Of a DNA stretch of 64,000 nucleotides, positions 35,048-48,118 are shown piece by piece. Positions within the stretch are counted from its first letter, which is position 1, and each line of letters begins with the position of its first letter. The stretch spans positions 42,840,682 to 42,904,681 of the forward strand of contig OX439005.1 of NCBI GenBank assembly GCA_949316495.1, given 5' to 3'. Position numbers and translations under genes: made by a program. The notes under the pieces are model-generated. The model was not told the DNA's origin and did no database searches. It worked only from the letters and a program-made list of their open reading frames with translations. The DNA comes from Amphiduros pacificus (lineage: Eukaryota; Annelida; Polychaeta; Phyllodocida; Hesionidae).

Positions 35048-38000
35048 GTGGGCCTTAGAGTAATACTTCTGCCTTTAAGGATTCAAATCACCGGCCATTG
35101 TATAGCAACATTCCACCCTTGCCTTGCTCCTCCCCTGGATATTGGCTCCCTGTTCAGTATGAAGTGTGTTTATTTACAGTTCACATGACTCAGTATGATG
35201 TGCTACTGCCTCACACAGTTTCTTCTCTCATGATCAAATATTTTCAGCAAACTTGAGTGCATGGTCCAAATGGTCAGAAAACACAATCAAAGCCTGTGAT
35301 TATTTGAGCTTGTTCTTAGCATTTCTGACACTTTAGAATTTTGGCTATTTACTATTTACTATAAGCTGGAGGCGGTTTTGAAAGATCACACAGGGTGCAG
35401 GGTGAAGTTGCTATAAACAGGGATCAAACAAATTCAGAAACATTTAGGGACACCAACTATTTCAAATACAGGTTTACTTTTGATGAGACAAGCACTAGCT
35501 TTTCTCAGTAAACTTTAAAGACTTCAGATTCAATCCATTCTCAAACAAATATTGCTTTTGCAAATGATTTTGATATGGTTGACTATATTTTCTTTATTTA
35601 TTATTTCTTTATTTATCCAAACATGTCAACTTTATCTGTTTTATATATTTCAAAATGAATAAAATATAGATTAGTTGACAACTTAAATTTGTCCAAAACA
35701 TCATAACTTATGTTTGGACTTGGTTCACTCTATTTTAGAAATTATATCATTAGACGCCCGATTTCCTGGAAAGTAAACAGACATTCAGTAAAATGAACCC
35801 TGATATCAAAGTAAAAATCAGGTAAATATTTGGCAAAACATATTCTGATAGCTCCTATCTTCCAGTGACCTTGCAGGTATGTAAACCTATCTAAATATTA
35901 GCAAGGGTCAGCTTTATCAAACTGTGCCAAAGACCTCAAACAAACACAACTGGTCAATCAATTGGCTCTGACACACAAAGCAAGTAGAATGGTAGACCCT
36001 GGATTTAAAGTTTGGAATGGATTTGTTTTATTGGTCACAATTTTAAATAACAGTCTGAGCCAAATACTTTTAGGCTGCAAGACAGTTGGGCTTGTAAGTG
36101 GAGATTTGCAAGAATAAGACATTGGGCGGGTGAGAATAAGACATTGCCCATACTTGTGTGGTGGGCACTGGGCGGGTGAGAATAAGACATTGCCCATACT
36201 TGTGTGGTGGGCACTGGGCGGGTGAGAATAAGACATTGCCCATACTTGTGTGGTGGGCACTGGGCAGGTGAGAGATGAACAGCATAATATCATCTCTGTT
36301 GCTTAAATAGCGCTGTAACCAGTGTCTAGGACAGGTCCTCAGATGAACCTTCCTCAATTGAAGTCACCGCCAGAACATTCCTTACAATATCAAGAACAAG
36401 GTATATCATGTTAATTGGAAAAAATAAAATACTTCAATAAAGAATCAGTCTTGAAGGTCCTCTCAAGCTGAATGTGTCTTTTTTTGTTTTATTCTTATAT
36501 CATCTAACAAATCTGTACCTCTCTGTCATGAATGAAATATAATTACATTCCTAAAGTCTCTATTCTTCTTTAGATTCTGTCATCAATAACATACCTATTT
36601 CTATAAGTTCAGTCTGTACCATCGCCAAACTTGAGAAAAAAGAACACAAACCATATTTATCATCAAAGCTCGTAAGTTTCCTGTACGCAAAAATTTAGGA
36701 ACTTCTTCTTTCATGACGGAACAAAGCATCAATTTCATCCATAAAACATTATTTACACAGTATATTGAGGGCATGTTAAGTGAAGGAATGTACATCTGTG
36801 TGTAGCCAAGGGCATGCTCATTTCACGTTGATTTCATACTATTTTATATCTTGAGGCACGCAACATATTTTTACTGGAAATACTCCAAGCTAACTCATGT
36901 CCATCAACTTGCATTGATCAAAGAATTTAATTAACTTTTTTTCAGTCAAAGTCATATACAGGTTGGACTTATTGATGTAACAGCTTGTGTACCTATATTC
37001 ATTCAATGCAAATGCGTAAAATATCTAAAATGAAAAGAAAAGAATTGAACTTTAAAAAGATTATGGCCATTAAATACAGAATAAAATAACTCTCAAATCA
37101 TTTAAAGTATTACAGTAGCAATATTTCCATTAATAACATTTCAATGTTGTTTTCCTAAAATGTAGGCATATCATTTCTGGATAAAGCCAATAAATGAACT
37201 TCTATAAGCGTCATGGCGGCTGATCAGATTAGACACCAGCTTGGCAGCTGTACTATGGATTTACTTCCATTTCTTTACACTATTTCTATATGCATTCCTT
37301 TTTCTATATGCATTCCATAGTTATAAATGCATGGTGTTCAAGATGATTTACATATTTCTTAGAGATATATGTATATACACCTTAATATCATAAAGATATT
37401 GTTGCATTATCAGTAATGAGGTCACTTTGAGACCATAACTGGGTCAAACTGTTATAAAATCAATAATGGCAAGAATTTCCTGAGTTATGATGTTTTAGTT
37501 ATGATGTAATTTGCATAATGATATGCAAGAAGGTAATCTGCTGTTGAATGAGGCAAATCCTTTCATTTCCTCAGGCCACATAAAGTGGTATTTTCTTTTA
37601 AATCAACAAAAGAAAACAAGTAAAAATCAAACAGCACAAATGGATTAATAACTTATATCATCATTTTCAATATCACTTATAATCAATATGATTTTTATAT
37701 TTTCACTTTTGCATATTCCTCCATGTCCAATAATCCATATCAATGTTAAGACATATTGATCATTGAAAAAACTAATTTCCTCATATTTCTTATTATTTAA
37801 AGTATATTGATTTTGTTTGCTTGTGCCTGATTGACAAGACTTCTATGGCATGCAAGTTGCTGCAATGTTAGATGTGTTCATACTGACACTCAAGTGCCTG
37901 AACATGACCATTGTTGAGTGCAGATAAATCACATGGATTCCATAGTGCATATAACGGCCTATTAACCTCTGATCAATAGCAACCTTCATTTTCAATAAAG

Positions 38001-41000
38001 TTCACAATCTACATCTAAATTGTTCCCAGATGTGCTATATTTCAGAGCCATATAAGACTTCCATATTCCAGGAAATCTAAAACACTAACTATCATTAACT
38101 GCCCCTTTTTATATGTCAACAGTTCTGAGTGTAAAACAGAAAGTCACTTCTCAGGCACTGCAACCCCTGGACATAGCACTAACATTTGACATTGTGATAA
38201 ATCTAATCCCAAACTTGACATATCATGTATGTTTACCATAAATTAAATAGCTTAGTCAATATCTATCAAATCACATTGATAAAACTAGTAACCAGGAAGT
38301 TGTGAGCAGACAATGGTCTTTATACCAGTGGTATAAATCAATCATACCTCCATTGAATTCAGGGTCAATCTTCACAGGGGGTTGGCTCAGATAGTGTGAC
38401 CCAATTACATGATAACAAAGAGATCTGTCAATCATCTTAGGGTCAATATTCTCAAGATGACATTATATTCGCAGGTCATCTGAACTTGATCATTCCCATT
38501 AAATGATGATCTTCACAGAAGGAGTGGTGGCCATAAACCATGACAATAATTTGTGCAATATTCAACACTGAGGGCAACTTATGGAGTCTTTTCTGAAGTT
38601 GAAAATGTCAACAAACTTGACCTAGATCCAACATGACCCACTTACAGTTTCTATGGAGACAATCACCACATTTTTTTCACTATATCATACCAATTTGCTG
38701 CTATTCAAGAGGGGAATGGAGGAGGAGGGGGGGTCTAAAATGACACATCTGTGAATGTAATGAGGACTGAATGTATAGAAATAATAAACATACCCTCAAG
38801 AAACTTGACATTTAAAAATCTGTTTTTGTGTGGAGTTTATTGTTTTTTTTCAGAATGATTTGTGCATTTCAGTAAGAGATTCAATGTTTGGACAAATATT
38901 GGCTGTCAGGTGTTGGTCACAATCAGGGTACTGATAGATAGATAGGTTGTTTTATCAGTTCCTTCATCTCCCCTTGGCTGAGAGCAATGCAACTGTTTAC
39001 AGAGCTGGAGCTTTGTTTTATTTGCCATATTCCATACAGTGACAACCAAAATATGTCCCATTTAAATTTAACTTAATTAGAACATGAACCATGCATGATC
39101 CTAAAATATCGTTTTTATGGCAGTCATTTAATGCCAATTATAAATGGCAATATTATGTACTGTACAAGTGGACGTCACTATTATACTGTTAATATCTGGC
39201 CAGAATTACTTCTTATGCCTTTCCACATACACTGCTATATTAGCAAGAATTCTATTCTCCATGTATAAATCTAATATAGAGTGTAAATATTCAATATCTG
39301 TATTAAGCTTCCTATATCACTTTTATAAAATGTTTCATCTTGATTCATCGAGAGCATGATTTAACTGCCAGGGTCATTATAATGAATATATATACCGTGT
39401 TTGTTGTAAGATGTATGGGCATGTTATGTCAATATCATAACATACTGACAAAAAAACTGAGTTCTGGTGACAATGTATATAAACATAACTTTATTTACAT
39501 TTCCATATCATTTGCAGTTTTTTTTTCAACTTTTGATACATAGAATTCAGAAAAATGGAGAAGAATAAAGTATGACTGCTTTTGTCTTTGTCACAACTCA
39601 ATTTCTCCACTTTGACTGGAGCAAATATTGTGTAATATGCAAAGTAGCTTCATTTCCCTGGTGATGGCCCTATGTCTACAAACACATCACATCATTGCAT
39701 GCCTATCCCAGTCTCACAGCCGCTGCCTGCAACAATCAATATCACTTGCATTTTCCATAAGATACCCAAGTCAATCTACAAAACTATTCATAGAAGTAAG
39801 TTTTGCAATTTGGATTTTATAATGGTATTGATCTATAATAACATGGAAATCCTATTTCAAAAAGTGAAAAATCATCAAGATGTAAAGTAAAATATTAGAC
39901 GTTCTAGATCAGCCCACTTGCAAAATAAAAGTTTTATATAAACTCTGGAATCATGTTTGTACGTTAATTTGTATGTATTTGTAATACTGACATAATCGTG
40001 ATGATAATGAACTATGAACATGGCAATCCTAAAATAAGATCCTCTTGGTGTTTACTCATTAATGGAGCACTCATTTGTATTTCATGTCCCAGTCTGATAA
40101 TAGATATCAGTGGATTATGTAAGAGAGATGATCCCTCCCAAAAACCAAAACTCTGCTGCTGGGCAGATCAACCATAGGCAGACACTGTCCTCAAGATCTC
40201 ATACTTTCACCATATACATCACTGTCATCAGTAAAATTTCTGATATAAACAATTTTGTTTTTTTGTTTTTTTTTAGTTTTTTTTTTAAGGTTATGTTTTT
40301 TATCATATTCTATGAATAAATATCTGGCTTAGCAGTAAATACTACAAATCGATGCAACCAAAAAACGCAATAATCAATTAATTTTTTAAAAGCTCTATCA
40401 CTAATATTTAAAATGTTGTGTGATTCATGTTAACCTATGAGTTCACAATCGAGTGACCGCAACTTGCACTCTCTGATATCTCTCCCTAGCCAAGTCTGTA
40501 TGACAGGGTTATCAAGTGGGAATTCTGACAGAGATAACATGTGATTATCATGTGAGTTTGTTTGTCAACATGATTATAGCTGGTCATTCTAATGCAATCA
40601 CTCCTCCTAATTATTATTGATGATAATCTTTGGAGATCTGTCTCCCATGCCTATGGCCTATAAGGAGCTAGTTAGAAAATAATAGAATTTTGATTGTCAT
40701 TGCATTGTGGACCAATGAAAACAAATCATAATTTGTAAGGCATTTTTTTTTCTACAAAAAAACCCACACAAAACAGATCATGTAACAAATATTATACAAT
40801 TAGCTGGGTGTGCAAGTGCAGATAATGTTAAATTATCTTAATAATAGTGAGAGTTTGCTGCCTCAACATTAACTCTGTAGACATAACAGTGGTGCCCTTG
40901 TCTAATTCACATACAGCCAATATGTGTACTCTTCTTGCATATGTCTGTAATACCTTATTATATTAATCAAATATTTATTACATCATATTTGAACACAGAT

Positions 41001-42340
41001 TTGCTAAAATTCAATAATGAAAAAATATTCCCATGTTTACATGAAACTAACAAGCCCATTGTGTGTTGAACATGCTAACATGTCAATATCTTTTCAATAA
41101 TTCATTTAACCAGCTAAACACAGGAATTTCCCACAACTAAATTAGAAAAAAAAATCAACTATTTTGTGTGATAATCAAAAATCACATATCTGAATAAGGA
41201 GGATTTCTGTTTGACATTGCATTATTTTGCACTGAACATGACGGAAAACTAAAGAATCATTTAATTTGGTAGACAATGCTATGACAACCTTTTATATTTT
41301 TTCCCCTGCATTATATTGATGTGCTAACTGGGGACACATGTAGCATTTTTATGGTCTTGGTTGGTCCTGTGAATTATCAATAAGGCCATCATCCATTATG
41401 CAATGTGTGGAAGGAAGCGTGAGCTTGCAGCCTCAATATTCCTCACATGTCCAGGTCATATTACACAAATATCAATCACTTTTTTTTCAAACACTGAGCT
41501 AAATGTAAAAGTAGGTGACATCATTCTCTGACCTGAGAATCAGGAAACTGTCACTTTAGTGAGAAATATTAATTTTTTGAACACTTTAGTCTAGTTTCTA
41601 CAATAAAACAACAAACAAGTAGAACAAGGAGAAAAAATGCTGAATACAAAGCTGTTATTATATAGTTTGATGATGTTTGCATCTCTCATATAATTATGCC
41701 TGATTAAATAGTTGATATTCTCTGATAATCTCAGAACCACATTAATAAAAATGTCTTTGAGCAGACTGGATCTGCGGTAAGCAAGAGCTTCAGAATATGC
41801 CTTCTCTATTCTTACTGATTAAGGATTAGCACACCATAAAATGGCTAAAGTCATACTTATGTAACATGAAACAGGAATATAACTGATCAGGATATATAAC
41901 ACAGTCCAGGGTAGGTGCTAGATTAGATTATTTGTGTCTAATTTTGGGGTCTAACCTATTGTATTATAATGACACAAATTCACACGCACATGGCAACTGT
42001 GTCATGCAAGTTAACTCATGACAGGTGCACACTCTGAATCCGTACCAAAACAAACTAAATGTTCATAGATGTGTTTGATCAACTGAATTAATTCTTCAAA
42101 CAATCTAACTGACATATTTAACTAACTGAATTAAACTCTGAAGTAAACTGTTAACCCTGACCTCACCCATTTCTGATCGGCCATTTGCCAAGCACAGACA
42201 AGAAAGGGTTAAAATCAATATTTCTAGAAACCCTTTTAGCTAAAATAAACAAAATTTGGAACTATTGTAGTCCAGGTTTAGTTTATTTAATGGTGACACC
42301 TGCAGCGACTGATTGTGTTGGGGGACAGCAAGGGAGGCTA
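35048..42340. other. Intron, unique AT-rich sequence
   Basis: About 7 kb interrupted only by the 46-bp array. Very AT-rich with many poly-T tracts (for example 40257-40290). I find no exon, RNA gene or transposon on either strand. Confidence 0.6.
36110..36273. repeat. 46-bp minisatellite, about 3.5 copies
   Basis: Units of gggcgggtgagaataagaca plus ttgcccatacttgtgtggtgggcact, nearly identical. Confidence 0.93.
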
Positions 42341-45300
42341 CTCCATGTGGCTGATGCCTCTATCACTGCTCCATGTGGCTGATGCCTCTATCATTGCTCC
42401 CTGTGGCTGATGCCTCTATCATTGCTCCCTGTGGCTGATGCCTCTATCATTGCTCCATGTGGCTGATGCCTCTATCATTGCTCCCTGTGGCTGATGCCTC
42501 TATCACTGCTCCCTGTGGCTGATGCCTCTATCACTGCTCCCTGTGGCTGATGCCTCTATCACTGCTCCATGTGGCTGATGCCTCTATCATTGCTCCATGT
42601 GGCCGATGCCTCTATCATTGCTCCCTGTGGATGATGCCTCTATCATTGCTCCATGTGGCTGATGCCTCTATCACTGCTCCATGTGGCTGATGCCTCTATC
42701 ATTGCTCCCTGTGGCTGAGGCCTCTATCATTGCTCCATGTGGCTGATGCCTCTATCATTGCTCCCTGTGGCTGATGCCTCTATCATTGCTCCCTGTGGCT
42801 GATGCCTCTATCATTGCTCCCTGTGGATGATGCCTCTATCATTGCTCCCTGTGGCTGATGCCTCTATCATTGCTCCCTGTGGCTGATGCCTCTATCATTG
42901 CTCCCTGTGGATGATGCCTCTATCATTGCTCCCTGTGGCTGAGGCCTCTATCATTGCTCCATGTGGCTGAGGCCTCTATCACTGCTCCCTGTGGCTGATG
43001 CCTCTATCATTGCTCCCTGTGGCTGATGCCTCTATCACTGCTCCCTGTGGCTGATGCCTCTATCATTGCTCCCTGTGGCTGATGCCTCTATCATTGCTCC
43101 CTGTGGATGATGCCTCTATCATTGCTCCCTGTGGCTGATGCCTCTATCATTGCTCCCTGTGGCTGATGCCTCTATCACTGCTCCCTGTGGCTGATGCCTC
43201 TATCATTGCTCCCTGTGGCTGATGCCTCTATCACTGCTCCCTGTGGCTGAGGCCTCTATCACTGCTCCCTGTGGCTGATGCCTCTATCATTGCTCCCTGT
43301 GGCTGAGGCCTCTATCATTGCTCCATGTGGATGATGCCTCTATCACTGCTCCCTGTGGCTGATGCCTCTATCATTGCTCCCTGTGGCTGATGCCTCTATC
43401 ATTGCTCCCTGTGGATGATGCCTCTATCATTGCTCCCTGTGGCTGAGGCCTCTATCATTGCTCCATGTGGCTGAGGCCTCTATCACTGCTCCCTGTGGCT
43501 GATGCCTCTATCATTGCTCCCTGTGGCTGATGCCTCTATCATTGCTCCCTGTGGATGATGCCTCTATCATTGCTCCCTGTGGCTGAGGCCTCTATCATTG
43601 CTCCATGTGGCTGATGCCTCTATCATTGCTCCATGTGGCTGATGCCTCTATCATTGCTCCCTGTGGCTGATGCCTCTATCATTGCTCCATGTGGCTGATG
43701 CCTCTATCATTGCTCCCTGTGGCTGATGCCTCTATCATTGCTCCCTGTGGCTGATGCCTCTATCACTGCTCCATGTGGCTGATGCCTCTATCATTGCTCC
43801 CTGTGGCTGATGCCTCTATCATTGCTCCCTGTGGCTGATGCCTCTATCATTGCTCCCTGTGGCTGATGCCTCTATCATTGCTCCATGTGGCTGATGCCTC
43901 TATCATTGCTCCCTGTGGCTGATGCCTCTATCACTGCTCCATGTGGCTGATGCCTCTATCATTGCTCCCTGTGGCTGATGCCTCTATCATTGCTCCATGT
44001 GGCTGATGCCTCTATCACTGCTCCCTGTGGCTGATGCCTCTATCATTGCTCCCTGTGGCTGAGGCCTCTATCATTGCTCCATGTGGCTGATGCCTCTATC
44101 ATTGCTCCATGTGGCTGATGCCTCTATCATTGCTCCATGTGGCTGATGCCTCTATCACTGCTCCCTGTGGCTGATGCCTCTATCATTGCTCCCTGTGGCT
44201 GAGGCCTCTATCATTGCTCCATGTGGCTGATGCCTCTATCATTGCTCCATGTGGCTGATGCCTCTATCATTGCTCCATGTGGCTGATGCCTCTATCATTG
44301 CTCCATGTGGCTGATGCCTCTATCATTGCTCCTTGTGGCTGATGCCTCTATCACTGCTCCCTGTGGCTGATGCCTCTATCATTGCTCCCTGTGGCTGAGG
44401 CCTCTATCATTGCTCCATGTGGCTGATGCCTCTATCATTGCTCCATGTGGCTGATGCCTCTATCATTGCTCCCTGTGGCTGATGCCTCTATCATTGCTCC
44501 ATGTGGCTGATGCCTCTATCATTGCTCCCTGTGGCTGATGCCTCTATCACTGCTCCCTGTGGCTGATGCCTCTATCATTGCTCCCTGTGGATGATGCCTC
44601 TATCATTGCTCCCTGTGGCTGATGCCTCTATCATTGCTCCCTGTGGCTGATGCCTCTATCATTGCTCCCTGTGGATGATGCCTCTATCATTGCTCCCTGT
44701 GGCTGAGGCCTCTATCATTGCTCCATGTGGCTGAGGCCTCTATCACTGCTCCCTGTGGCTGATGCCTCTATCATTGCTCCCTGTGGCTGATGCCTCTATC
44801 ACTGCTCCCTGTGGCTGATGCCTCTATCATTGCTCCCTGTGGCTGATGCCTCTATCATTGCTCCCTGTGGATGATGCCTCTATCATTGCTCCCTGTGGCT
44901 GATGCCTCTATCATTGCTCCCTGTGGCTGATGCCTCTATCACTGCTCCCTGTGGCTGATGCCTCTATCATTGCTCCCTGTGGCTGATGCCTCTATCACTG
45001 CTCCCTGTGGCTGAGGCCTCTATCACTGCTCCCTGTGGCTGATGCCTCTATCATTGCTCCCTGTGGCTGAGGCCTCTATCATTGCTCCATGTGGATGATG
45101 CCTCTATCACTGCTCCCTGTGGCTGATGCCTCTATCATTGCTCCCTGTGGCTGATGCCTCTATCATTGCTCCCTGTGGATGATGCCTCTATCATTGCTCC
45201 CTGTGGCTGAGGCCTCTATCATTGCTCCATGTGGCTGAGGCCTCTATCACTGCTCCCTGTGGCTGATGCCTCTATCATTGCTCCCTGTGGCTGATGCCTC

Positions 45301-47569
45301 TATCATTGCTCCCTGTGGATGATGCCTCTATCATTGCTCCCTGTGGCTGAGGCCTCTATCATTGCTCCATGTGGCTGATGCCTCTATCATTGCTCCATGT
45401 GGCTGATGCCTCTATCATTGCTCCCTGTGGCTGATGCCTCTATCATTGCTCCATGTGGCTGATGCCTCTATCATTGCTCCCTGTGGCTGATGCCTCTATC
45501 ATTGCTCCCTGTGGCTGATGCCTCTATCACTGCTCCATGTGGCTGATGCCTCTATCATTGCTCCCTGTGGCTGATGCCTCTATCATTGCTCCCTGTGGCT
45601 GATGCCTCTATCATTGCTCCCTGTGGCTGATGCCTCTATCATTGCTCCATGTGGCTGATGCCTCTATCATTGCTCCCTGTGGCTGATGCCTCTATCACTG
45701 CTCCATGTGGCTGATGCCTCTATCATTGCTCCCTGTGGCTGATGCCTCTATCATTGCTCCATGTGGCTGATGCCTCTATCACTGCTCCCTGTGGCTGATG
45801 CCTCTATCATTGCTCCCTGTGGCTGAGGCCTCTATCATTGCTCCATGTGGCTGATGCCTCTATCATTGCTCCATGTGGCTGATGCCTCTATCATTGCTCC
45901 ATGTGGCTGATGCCTCTATCACTGCTCCCTGTGGCTGATGCCTCTATCATTGCTCCCTGTGGCTGAGGCCTCTATCATTGCTCCATGTGGCTGATGCCTC
46001 TATCATTGCTCCATGTGGCTGATGCCTCTATCATTGCTCCATGTGGCTGATGCCTCTATCATTGCTCCATGTGGCTGATGCCTCTATCATTGCTCCTTGT
46101 GGCTGATGCCTCTATCACTGCTCCCTGTGGCTGATGCCTCTATCATTGCTCCCTGTGGCTGAGGCCTCTATCATTGCTCCATGTGGCTGATGCCTCTATC
46201 ATTGCTCCATGTGGCTGATGCCTCTATCATTGCTCCCTGTGGCTGATGCCTCTATCATTGCTCCATGTGGCTGATGCCTCTATCATTGCTCCCTGTGGAT
46301 GATGCCTCTATCATTGCTCCTTGTGGCTGATGCCTCTATCATTGCTCCATGTGGCTGATGCCTCTATCATTGCTCCCTGTGGCTGATGCCTCTATCATTG
46401 CTCCCTGTGGATGATGCCTCTATCATTGCTCCTTGTGGCTGATGCCTCTATCATTGCTCCTTGTGGCTGATGCCTCTATCATTGCTCCCTGTGGCTGATG
46501 CCTCTATCATTGCTCCATGTGGCTGATGCCTCTATCATTGCTCCATGTGGCTGATGCCTCTATCATTGCTCCATGTGGCTGATGCCTCTATCATTGCTCC
46601 CTGTGGATGATGCCTCTATCATTGCTCCTTGTGGCTGATGCCTCTATCATTGCTCCATGTGGCTGATGCCTCTATCATTGCTCCCTGTGGCTGATGCCTC
46701 TATCATTGCTCCCTGTGGATGATGCCTCTATCATTGCTCCTTGTGGCTGATGCCTCTATCATTGCTCCTTGTGGCTGATGCCTCTATCATTGCTCCCTGT
46801 GGCTGATGCCTCTATCATTGCTCCATGTGGCTGATGCCTCTATCATTGCTCCCTGTGGCTGATGCCTCTATCTTGTGGCTGATGCCTCTATCATTGCTCC
46901 CTGTGGCTGATGCCTCTATCATTGCTCCATGTGGCTGATGCCTCTATCATTGCTCCATGTGGCTGATGCCTCTATCATTGCTCCCTGTGGCTGATGCCTC
47001 TATCAATGCTCCATGTGACTGATGCCTCTATCATTGCTCCTTGTGGCTGATGCCTCTATCACTGCTCCCTGTGACTGATGCCTCTATCATTGCTCCCTGT
47101 GGCTGATGCCTCTATCATTGCTCCCTGTGGCTGATGCCTCTATCACTGCTCCCTGTGGCTGATGCCTCTATCATTGCTCCCTGTGGCTGATGCCTCTATC
47201 ATTGCTCCCTGTGGATGATGCCTCTATCACTGCTCCCTGTGGCTGATGCCTCTATCATTGCTCCCTGTGGCTGATGCCTCTATCACTGCTCCTTGTGGCT
47301 GATGCCTCTATCATTGCTCCTTGTGGCTGATGCCTCTATCATTGCTCCCTGTGGATGATGCCTCTATCATTGCTCCTTGTGGCTGAGGCCTCTATCACTG
47401 CTCCATGTGGCTGATGCCTCTATCATTGCTCCTTGTGGCTGATGCCTCTATCACTGCTCCCTGTGGCTGATGCCTCTATCATTGCTCCATGTGGCTGATG
47501 CCTCTATCACTGCTCCATGTGGCTGATGCCTCTATCATTGCTCCATGTGGCTGATGCTTTTATCATTGT
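42341..47569. repeat. 28-bp minisatellite, about 187 copies (5.2 kb), with 1764-bp duplication
   Basis: Units of ctgatgcctctatcattgct plus ccctgtgg, differing at a few sites (cactg/cattg, ccatg/ccctg/ccttg, ctgatg/ctgagg/atgatg). Rare variants recur at a constant offset: gtggatgatg-cactg at 43327 and 45091, ccttgtgg at 44331 and 46095, gtggctgagg at 42937 and 44701. All are 1764 bases apart (63 units), showing that a block of about 1.76 kb starting near 42.8 kb was duplicated in tandem. Smaller steps of 504 and 308 bases (18 and 11 units) also occur. One truncated unit lies near 46870. Confidence 0.97.
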
Positions 47570-48071
47570 GGAAGTAAGGATGTGACAGAATAATGTGCAT
47601 GCTGGGACAGGTTAGAAACTTAGACCTATTTTCAATAAAAGACATTTTAATTTATATTTTAAGGCTGTTCAATTTGCTGAAATACATGTCTCTTATTTCT
47701 TCAATGTTTGTCATGAATAATCCCAGTTTTATTTTGAATAACCCAATGTCATACAAGAACTAAATATAATACACATGTACACTCAGTAGGGCCCCTCCAA
47801 AATGCATTCTTCTTATCCAAACATGACTGCAAAGAAACTTATAAATGACACTGGATTAAAGGATAAGACCTGGATCTTGTCCAATTCAGTCCATTTTAAA
47901 TATGTCTAATATCATAAGAGGATAATACTCATCCGGAACTATTTTTCATGAAGCAAATATATTTACCGAGTTTGGCCCCTGGGACTCAGTCAAAACAACA
48001 GAGTGTGGAAGTGTGGCATCGTTGTGTCAGGCTAGTGCAGTCATCAGTGATACTCTAAGTCCTCTTTTAGT

Positions 48072-48118
48072 TTAATAGCTTTAGAAATTCAACATTAATA
48101 GCTTTAGAAATTCAACAT
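48072..48118. repeat. 23-bp direct duplication
   Basis: Two exact tandem copies of ttaatagctttagaaattca plus aca. Confidence 0.9.

Noticed and set aside
42341-47569. CRISPR-like array
   Set aside because: Units are head-to-tail with no unique spacers, in an animal genome.
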